From Bacteroides cellulosilyticus DSM 14838 (GTDB taxonomy: Bacteria > Bacteroidota > Bacteroidia > Bacteroidales > Bacteroidaceae): a DNA stretch of 41,287 nucleotides. Of the stretch, positions 36,352-41,287 are shown piece after piece. Both the position numbers and the translations under genes were made by a program. Within the stretch, counting starts at the first letter, position 1, and the number at the start of each line of letters is the position of its first letter. The notes under the pieces were generated by a model, which was not told the origin of the DNA, did no database searches, and was given only the letters and a program-made list of their open reading frames with translations. The DNA lies in contig NZ_EQ973490.1 in assembly GCF_000158035.1 (NCBI RefSeq), positions 1,865,718 through 1,907,004 on the forward strand, given 5' to 3'.

Positions 36352-36969
36352 ATGAAAGAAAAAGGAATTAAAAACCTTATTATCGATTTTGGTGGCGTAT
36401 TGATTGACTTGGACCGCCAGCGTTGTATTGAGAATTTTGCAAAGTTAGGTATGCCCAATGTAGAGGCTATGCTTGATGTTTGTCATCAGCAAGGTTTCTT
36501 CTTACAGCATGAGAAAGGACTGATTACCAGTGCGGAGTTTCGGAATGCGATTCGTGAGCAAATAGGGAAGGTAGTGACCGATGCCCGTATAGATGCTGCC
36601 TGGAATAGTTTTTTGGGAAGTATTCCTACCTATAAGTTGGATTTGTTGTTGAAACTGCGTGAGAAATATGTAGTCTATCTATTGAGCAACACCAATGAAA
36701 TTCACTGGAAATGGTCCTGCAAGCATGCTTTTCACTATAAGGCTTTCCGGGTAGAAGATTATTTTGAGAGAATTTTCCTTTCTTATGAAATGAAGATGGT
36801 GAAACCGGACGTTGCCATTTTTGAGAAGCTGTTGGAGGAAACAGGCATAGATCCGAAAGAAACTTTCTTTATAGATGATTCTACTGAGAATTGTCGTGTG
36901 GCGGAAACATTGGGTATTTCTACCTATACGCCGAAAGCATGTGAAGACTGGAGTCATCTGTTTAAGTAA
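36352..36969 (+). CDS. HAD-superfamily phosphatase (YihX-like)
   Basis: This 205-residue cytoplasmic protein has motif I IIDFGGVLIDLD (Asp12), motif II LLSNTNEIH, a motif III lysine in YEMKMVKPD, and motif IV FIDDSTENC. This is the pattern of subfamily IA HADs such as the YihX sugar-phosphatase. The substrate is unknown. It is tightly linked to the P-type ATPase upstream and to RibF 18 bases downstream; a flavin or sugar phosphate could be considered, but nothing in the sequence decides it. Confidence 0.87.
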   Translation: MKEKGIKNLIIDFGGVLIDLDRQRCIENFAKLGMPNVEAMLDVCHQQGFFLQHEKGLITSAEFRNAIREQIGKVVTDARIDAAWNSFLGSIPTYKLDLLLKLREKYVVYLLSNTNEIHWKWSCKHAFHYKAFRVEDYFERIFLSYEMKMVKPDVAIFEKLLEETGIDPKETFFIDDSTENCRVAETLGISTYTPKACEDWSHLFK

Positions 36970-36987
36970 CCATTAAAAATTAAAGTA

Positions 36988-37905
36988 GTGCAGTTGCTTC
37001 GTAACATACCGGAGGTGCTTCCTCAGCCTTGTGTTGCTACCATAGGCTTTTTCGACGGAGTACATCGAGGACATCGGTACCTGATTGAACAGGTGCGCGA
37101 AGTAGCTGTTGCACATGGTTTTGCTTCGGGGGTGGTGACTTTTCCTGTGCACCCGCGCAAGGTGGTACAGCCGGAGTATCACCCTGAATTACTGACCACT
37201 TATGAAGAAAAGGTTACTTTGCTCGCTGAAACCGGTCTGGACTATTGCATGATGCTTGACTTTACTCCTGAAGTTGCCATTCTTTCAGCAAAGGAGTTTA
37301 TGTTGTTCCTCTACAATCATTATAATATACGTGCCCTTGTTATAGGATACGATCATCGTTTTGGTCATAACCGTAGTGAAGGTTTTGATGACTATGTACG
37401 CTATGGGCAGGAGTTGGGGATAAAAGTTATTCTTGCACATGCATATATAGATAAGGATGTTGCAGTAAGCTCTTCTGTTATCCGGCAATTACTGTCGGAA
37501 GGTAACGTCTCGGAAGCTGCTTCTTGCCTGGGATATGATTATTTCTTGAATGGCATAGTAGTAAGTGGTTATCGTGTCGGTCGTAAAATAGGTTTTCCTA
37601 CTGCAAATCTTCGGGTGGATGATCCGGATAAGTTGGTTCCTTCTGATGGGGTATATGCAGTGCGCGTTACCGTAGCAGGTCAGAGTTATGGCGGTATGCT
37701 CAGTATTGGCTATCGTCCTACAATGGCTAACGGTACGGATCGTAGTATTGAAGTGAATATATTTAATTTCCATTCAGATATTTACGAGCAATATATCTGC
37801 CTTTCTTTTGTCCGCTATCTCCGTCCTGAGTTGAAATTTGATTCCATAGATGAACTGATTGCCCAGCTTCATAAAGATAAAGAAATAGCTTCCCGTTATC
37901 TTTAA
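36988..37905 (+). CDS. ribF: Bifunctional riboflavin kinase/FAD synthetase
   Basis: The start is GTG at 36988; there is no in-frame ATG between it and the upstream stop. The N-terminal FMN adenylyltransferase domain contains ATIGFFDGVHRGHRYL and the later YDHRFGHNRSEG. The C-terminal riboflavin kinase domain has GRKIGFPTANL and DGVYAV. The 305-residue length is standard. It converts riboflavin to FMN and FAD in the cytoplasm. It closes the ATPase-HAD-RibF gene string, and a hairpin at 37938-37975 follows. Confidence 0.96.
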   Translation: MQLLRNIPEVLPQPCVATIGFFDGVHRGHRYLIEQVREVAVAHGFASGVVTFPVHPRKVVQPEYHPELLTTYEEKVTLLAETGLDYCMMLDFTPEVAILSAKEFMLFLYNHYNIRALVIGYDHRFGHNRSEGFDDYVRYGQELGIKVILAHAYIDKDVAVSSSVIRQLLSEGNVSEAASCLGYDYFLNGIVVSGYRVGRKIGFPTANLRVDDPDKLVPSDGVYAVRVTVAGQSYGGMLSIGYRPTMANGTDRSIEVNIFNFHSDIYEQYICLSFVRYLRPELKFDSIDELIAQLHKDKEIASRYL

Positions 37906-37937
37906 TATCTCCTTTTCTGTTTATATTTCTTGTATGA

Positions 37938-37975
37938 TTATCGAAAAACGTACTTTTTTTATTGTTTTTCGATAA
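37938..37975. promoter_or_regulatory. Paired inverted operator copies forming a 12-bp hairpin after ribF
   Basis: TTATCGAAAAAC (37938-37949) and GTTTTTCGATAA (37964-37975) are exact inverted copies separated by 14 bases. They share the ATCGAAAAAC core of the site at 38025-38039. They may act as auxiliary operators, as the ribF terminator, or both. Confidence 0.5.
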
Positions 37976-37991
37976 ATATTTTCTGTTTTAC

Positions 37992-38039
37992 TTGTTAGTC
38001 TCAAAAAATACCTTTTTATTTGCATATCGAAAAACGATA
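37992..38039 (+). promoter_or_regulatory. Promoter overlapped by an operator, upstream of the CPBP/DUF2975 operon
   Basis: TTG at 37992-37994 and TTTATTTG at 38015-38022 (one mismatch to TAnnTTTG, 20-base spacer) look like a promoter. Directly after it, TATCGAAAAACGATA (38025-38039) is a palindrome with 5-base arms that would cover the transcription start. This is the expected place for a repressor, plausibly the XRE protein encoded at the end of the operon. Confidence 0.55.
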
Positions 38040-38079
38040 AATTATTATTGAATAACAAAACATATAAAGGTTGACGATT

Positions 38080-38169
38080 ATGAAAAAGGCATTTATGAGT
38101 ATCTCTTTATTAGTGATTTCCCTCTCCATGTTGATGGCTGTTCTTTGCGGTATAGGAGCTACCGTTTGA
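38080..38169 (+). CDS. 29-residue hydrophobic membrane peptide
   Basis: The ORF reads MKKAFMSISLLVISLSMLMA and ends VLCGIGATV. Two lysines are followed by a single hydrophobic helix, with one cysteine near the end. An AAAGG element lies about 10 bases upstream. It is the first ORF after the operator-controlled promoter and precedes the CPBP gene by 49 bases. It could be a small membrane regulator, a leader peptide for attenuation, or a signal or toxin-like peptide. Coding status is uncertain because it is so short. Confidence 0.5.
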   Translation: MKKAFMSISLLVISLSMLMAVLCGIGATV

Positions 38170-38218
38170 TGATTTGATAGAGAAAATATATCTTTGTAAA
38201 CTCTAAAGGACGACAACG

Positions 38219-38998
38219 ATGAAAACTGCAATAAAACTGGCTCTTATTTACTTGGCGATGCAAATTCTCGGGGCATTGGCAGTGGGGCCATTCACTATGA
38301 TCTATGCGTATGTAAAATACGGTACTGTAGACAGAGCAAGCGAATTTGCCTTGGCTCCCACTCTGCTGGCAGGATTTGTTTTTATGCTGATTTATTTGTG
38401 GCAAAAAGGCTATTTGACAGGAGATAAGAGGTTATACTCTCCAGTGTCTGTATCTTATTTATCCTGGAGTGCTATGATGGGAATTTCCATGATTTATCTG
38501 ATTGATTTTTTAATGTCCCATCTCACATTTTTGCCTGACTGGCTGAGCGATACTTTTGATTTATTGCAATCCGGTTGGTTAGGGATTATTTGTGTAGCTA
38601 TATTGGGACCCATTTTGGAGGAGCTACTGTTTCGTGGAGCAATCACTAAAGTTCTTCTGAAGAAGTATAATCCGGTAGTAGCTATCTTAATATCCGGTCT
38701 GATATTCGGTATCTTTCATATGAATCCGGCGCAAGTGGTAGGAGCTACGCTGATCGGTTTTATTCTTGCATGGATCTATTATAAGACACATAGTCTGATA
38801 CCTTGTATTCTGATTCACATCATGAACAACAGCCTTTCTGTCTATCTTGCTCTTAAATTCCCGGATGTGGAATATAGCAGTGAATTAATTGGAGAAAAAG
38901 CTTATCTGACAGGTCTCGTAATTGCTTTCCTTTTGTTTATATTGTCCTGGAGAATGATGAATACCTATAAATTATCTAATACAACTACTGAAATATGA
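38219..38998 (+). CDS. CPBP-family intramembrane metalloprotease
   Basis: This 259-residue protein has about seven hydrophobic segments. Active-site motifs of the CPBP (Abi/Rce1-like) family are complete: EELLFR (E134, E135, R139), FGIFH (F163, H167) and HIMNN (H200, N204). Bacterial members act in prenyl-protein-like processing, peptide maturation or self-immunity to bacteriocins. The stop overlaps the next start (ATGA), so it is coupled to the DUF2975 gene. The substrate is unknown; the 29-residue peptide just upstream is one candidate. Confidence 0.9.
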   Translation: MKTAIKLALIYLAMQILGALAVGPFTMIYAYVKYGTVDRASEFALAPTLLAGFVFMLIYLWQKGYLTGDKRLYSPVSVSYLSWSAMMGISMIYLIDFLMSHLTFLPDWLSDTFDLLQSGWLGIICVAILGPILEELLFRGAITKVLLKKYNPVVAILISGLIFGIFHMNPAQVVGATLIGFILAWIYYKTHSLIPCILIHIMNNSLSVYLALKFPDVEYSSELIGEKAYLTGLVIAFLLFILSWRMMNTYKLSNTTTEI

Positions 38999-39651
38999 AA
39001 AGGAGATTGAATATTCTTTGCGTGATCGTATTACTCGTGCTGGGTTATTCGGTTTTAGAAACTACTTATTATGTCGGTTTGGGAATTAAGGCCGGGATCG
39101 AGAAAGGTTTTGACTCTAAGATTGATGCAAAGGCTAAAGAAGAGATCAGCAATGTGCAAGTAGTGCAACTGGTACCAAAAGATTTAGGCGGAGATATCTT
39201 GATTGATTCTGTTTATAATGAAAAAAACGGTGAATATGTACCTGCTGCTTACGGGCAAATGATAGTCAGTGTGAATACACAACCCAGTGTTTTATCACGG
39301 ATTGTTTCTCTCCTGATTCTTATTTTAAACTATGTTGCCATTGTCTGGGCTGTAGTACTTTTTATCCGTCTTATTGTGTCGATCAATAAATCCGATATAT
39401 TCAATTGGAAGAATGTCCGGCGTCTCAGACGTTTAGGAGTGCTGCTTATTATTGGTTTTGTATGTACCTTCCTTCTTGCGTTTCTGAGTTTTCATAACGT
39501 GGAAAAAGTCTTTTCAGTGACAGGTTATTCATTGAGTATGGCGGATATGGTGCATATTACTTCTCTGGTATTGGGGATTTCAGCCCTGATTGTAGCAGAA
39601 GTTTTCGCTATCGGACTGAAAATGAAAGAAGAACAGGAATTGACAATTTAA
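38995..39651 (+). CDS. DUF2975 membrane protein, copy 1
   Basis: This 218-residue protein has four hydrophobic segments: one near the N-terminus, then three after about residue 100. An extracytoplasmic loop lies between the first two. The C-terminus EVFAIGLKMKEEQELTI is nearly the same as in the following gene, which shows tandem duplication. DUF2975 proteins are usually paired with a small XRE regulator, as here, and their role is not established. It overlaps the CPBP gene by 4 bases. Confidence 0.82.
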   Translation: MKRRLNILCVIVLLVLGYSVLETTYYVGLGIKAGIEKGFDSKIDAKAKEEISNVQVVQLVPKDLGGDILIDSVYNEKNGEYVPAAYGQMIVSVNTQPSVLSRIVSLLILILNYVAIVWAVVLFIRLIVSINKSDIFNWKNVRRLRRLGVLLIIGFVCTFLLAFLSFHNVEKVFSVTGYSLSMADMVHITSLVLGISALIVAEVFAIGLKMKEEQELTI

Positions 39652-39666
39652 AGAAATGATACGATT

Positions 39667-40296
39667 ATGAAGAAATTTAGAATATTGGGGATATTAGCGA
39701 TACTGGTGATTGTAGGAGATTTTGCCATTTCTTTTACTGCCGGTTGGCAAGAAGAACGTGACAGTTTTCTGGCGGGAAGTAAAAGTGCCCGTGCGGAAAC
39801 GCCAGCCTTATACACGCCTGAAGGTATCCCTGTGGAGGTACGACCTCTGGAAACAACAATATTGGATTCATTGCGTAATAGTAAAATGAATGAAAACCTT
39901 CCTTACAAAATAGATAAAGTAAGTGTGGCTATTGTTCCGTCGACCTGGAGTAGTATTGTGTTTTGTTTTGGTGCATTTGCTGTTTTGGCTATTCTTGCCG
40001 GAATTTATTGCCTGATACGGGTTTTAATTTCCATATCGAAGCGTAATGTGTTTACTCATGACAATGTGGTAAGAATGCGCGTATTCACTTATTCTTTATT
40101 AGCTTTTAGTATCTTGAATGCGTTGATGGAATGGCTGAATTATATTGAAGTGGTGAAACAAGTGAGTCTGCCCGGGTATGAAATAAAGGGTTTCAGCATG
40201 TCCGAAGATTGGGTATCATTGGTGGTCATTGTTCTCTTTACCGAGATATTTGCCGTAGGTGTGAAAATGAAGGAAGAACAGGATCTGACTATTTAA
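39667..40296 (+). CDS. DUF2975 membrane protein, copy 2
   Basis: This 209-residue protein has the same topology as the preceding one: an N-terminal hydrophobic segment, an outer loop of about 65 residues and three more hydrophobic segments. The C-terminal EIFAVGVKMKEEQDLTI matches copy 1. Loop sequences differ strongly between the copies, which suggests each meets a different partner, while the cytoplasmic tail is kept. It is followed 26 bases later by the XRE regulator. Confidence 0.82.
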   Translation: MKKFRILGILAILVIVGDFAISFTAGWQEERDSFLAGSKSARAETPALYTPEGIPVEVRPLETTILDSLRNSKMNENLPYKIDKVSVAIVPSTWSSIVFCFGAFAVLAILAGIYCLIRVLISISKRNVFTHDNVVRMRVFTYSLLAFSILNALMEWLNYIEVVKQVSLPGYEIKGFSMSEDWVSLVVIVLFTEIFAVGVKMKEEQDLTI

Positions 40297-40322
40297 TCCT
40301 AACCTTGATAAAAGTGATTTAT

Positions 40323-40532
40323 ATGATTATAGTAAACCTTGATATAATGATGGCTCGACGAAAGATATCTTTAGGAGAGCTGGCTGAAAAGGTGGATATT
40401 ACACCTGCCAATTTATCTATTTTGAAAACGGGAAAGGCAAAAGCTATCCGTTTCTCTACACTGGAGGCTATTTGCAAAGTGCTGGACTGTCAGCCGGGAG
40501 ATATTTTGGAATTTCAGGAAGGAGAAGAATAG
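40323..40532 (+). CDS. Small XRE/Cro-type transcriptional regulator
   Basis: This 69-residue protein (start ATG 40323) is a helix-turn-helix of the HTH_26/YozG type: MARRKISLGELAEKVDITPA, then NLSILKTGKAKAIRFSTLEAICKVLDCQPGDIL. It is the usual partner of DUF2975 proteins. As the last gene of the operon it is the best candidate to bind the TATCG-N5-CGATA sites before the operon, giving autoregulation (inference). A longer in-frame ORF from 40209 only runs through the end of the DUF2975 gene. Confidence 0.88.
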   Translation: MIIVNLDIMMARRKISLGELAEKVDITPANLSILKTGKAKAIRFSTLEAICKVLDCQPGDILEFQEGEE

Positions 40533-40535
40533 AGA

Positions 40536-40595
40536 GATGATGGGATGGTAAGATGAATCAGTCATGTTTTTTATTCATCTTACCATCCCACCATC
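40536..40595. terminator. Bidirectional terminator between XRE and sufE-like genes
   Basis: Arms 40536-40558 and 40573-40595 pair over 23 bases with one mismatch and a 14-base T-rich loop. The element sits exactly between two converging genes. Confidence 0.7.
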
Positions 40596-40607
40596 TTATC
40601 ATTCTAT

Positions 40608-41036
40608 TTATTTACTACTATCTTTCGCCTTGAAAGCCAGCGCATACATCCGCATCTGCTTCACCATAGACAGCAAACCATTGCTACGGGTAGGAGAAAG
40701 ATGTTCTTTCAATCCTATCTTATCAATAAAATAAAGATCGGCATTTAGAATTTCGTCCGGTGTATGCCCGGAAAGGACTTTCATCAACAACGAAATGATA
40801 CCTTTTACAATCAAAGCGTCGCTTTCTGCTTTGAAGATAATTTTTCCATCCTCTTCGTCAGCTTGCAGCCATACACGGCTTTGGCAACCTTCAATCAGAT
40901 TCTGTTCCGTCTTATATTTTTCGTCGAGCGGTTCCTGCTCGTTTCCTAAGTCTATGAGGAGTTGATAGCGATCCATCCAGTCGTCAAAGTCGCTGAATTC
41001 GGTGATCACTTCGTCTTGTAATTCATTGATACTCAT
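40608..41036 (-). CDS. sufE: SufE-family Fe-S cluster assembly sulfur acceptor
   Basis: This 142-residue cytoplasmic protein has the SufE core with the acceptor cysteine C51 in NLIEGCQSRVW, the same position as in E. coli SufE. GIISLLMKVLSGHTPDEIL and the C-terminal GLKEHLSPTRSNGLLSMVKQM are also typical. It receives sulfur from a SufS-type desulfurase for iron-sulfur cluster building. The gene is 30 bases downstream of an M28 peptidase gene on the same strand. Confidence 0.95.
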   Translation of the reverse strand: MSINELQDEVITEFSDFDDWMDRYQLLIDLGNEQEPLDEKYKTEQNLIEGCQSRVWLQADEEDGKIIFKAESDALIVKGIISLLMKVLSGHTPDEILNADLYFIDKIGLKEHLSPTRSNGLLSMVKQMRMYALAFKAKDSSK

Positions 41037-41066
41037 GTTGCAGATTTATGATTTATAATTTATGAT

Positions 41067-41287
41067 TTATTTTTCGCTGTAGATTACTTGCATTACAGTT
41101 TGTCCTACTGCTTGCAATGTAGCTTTATCAATGGCATCCATATCATCTTTCACGGTGTGCCAATGCTCAAAGAAATCTCCTTCCGGATAGTAAGGGACGA
41201 TATCGATTGTCGGGATTTTCGCATACTTGTTGATGAACGTATGGTCATCGGTAACGAAACCGCCTTTTTTTTGTACAAAATAACGCC
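41067..41287 (-). CDS. M28-family peptidase / glutaminyl cyclase-like, C-terminal fragment
   Basis: The last 72 residues are in the window; the gene continues past the right edge. Readable features are GGFVTDDHTFINKYAKIPTI, then DIVPYY and EHWHTVKDDMDAID, the C-terminal pattern of the M28 zinc aminopeptidase/glutamine cyclotransferase group, with the conserved His in WHT. The stop is TAA at 41067-41069. Members are secreted and trim peptides or form N-terminal pyroglutamate; which one applies cannot be told from this part. Confidence 0.85.
   Translation of the reverse strand, partial: RYFVQKKGGFVTDDHTFINKYAKIPTIDIVPYYPEGDFFEHWHTVKDDMDAIDKATLQAVGQTVMQVIYSEK

Noticed and set aside
40209..40322. 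Longer N-terminus for the XRE regulator
   Set aside because: The extra residues only translate the end of the DUF2975 gene in another frame; ATG 40323 gives a compact domain of the usual size.

Overview
The window looks like chromosomal DNA of a Bacteroides-type gut bacterium; the species is not resolved. Supporting this are several promoters with the Bacteroidales -7 box TAnnTTTG, and families typical of the group: DUF3244 and PepSY-like proteins, TPR/coiled-coil membrane regulators, a TGS-uridine kinase fusion, and dense glycoside hydrolase/esterase clusters.

Positions 1-19900 are a glycan-degradation locus on the + strand in two transcription units. Unit 1 (1-11894, cut at the left edge) is tightly packed, often with overlapping starts and stops. 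It encodes a six-hairpin-like putative glycosidase, a SASA-type esterase, a GH29 fucosidase, an alpha/beta-hydrolase esterase, a GH127-type enzyme with its Cys/Zn site, a GH3 enzyme, a second alpha/beta-hydrolase esterase and an SGNH plus alpha/beta-hydrolase double-domain esterase. A long hairpin follows. Unit 2 (12126-19900) has its own promoter and a perfect 20-bp palindrome upstream. It encodes a secreted protein with two concanavalin-like domains, a beta-helix (pectate-lyase-like) protein, a large FAD oxidoreductase and a sodium:solute symporter broken by two compensating frameshifts. No SusC/SusD pair is in view. The enzyme set suggests an acetylated glycan carrying fucose and arabinofuranose, possibly plant-derived, but the substrate is inferred.

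Positions 19974-28572 are an accessory segment: a PepSY-like lipoprotein, a DUF418 membrane protein, and a minus-strand cassette of a membrane-anchored TPR regulator, a small secreted DUF3244 protein and a fusion of degenerate C39-like, VKOR and thioredoxin domains. Upstream of it lies a TPR histidine-kinase homologue that has lost its phospho-acceptor histidine. Two unusual non-coding arrays flank this segment: a 22-bp-period array (22535-22732) and an 11-bp-period array (28430-28561). Both contain units that reverse orientation.

Positions 28573-41287 are mostly housekeeping: TGS-uridine kinase, Na/Pi cotransporter, a short rubredoxin, a PAS histidine kinase with a four-cysteine cluster, a Ca-type P-ATPase, a HAD phosphatase, RibF, SufE and the C-terminus of an M28 peptidase. 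Between RibF and SufE is a small operon: a 29-residue hydrophobic peptide, a CPBP protease, two DUF2975 proteins and an XRE regulator. It is preceded by three copies of an ATCGAAAAAC-type operator. All domain assignments come from reading motifs by eye; no database search was run.
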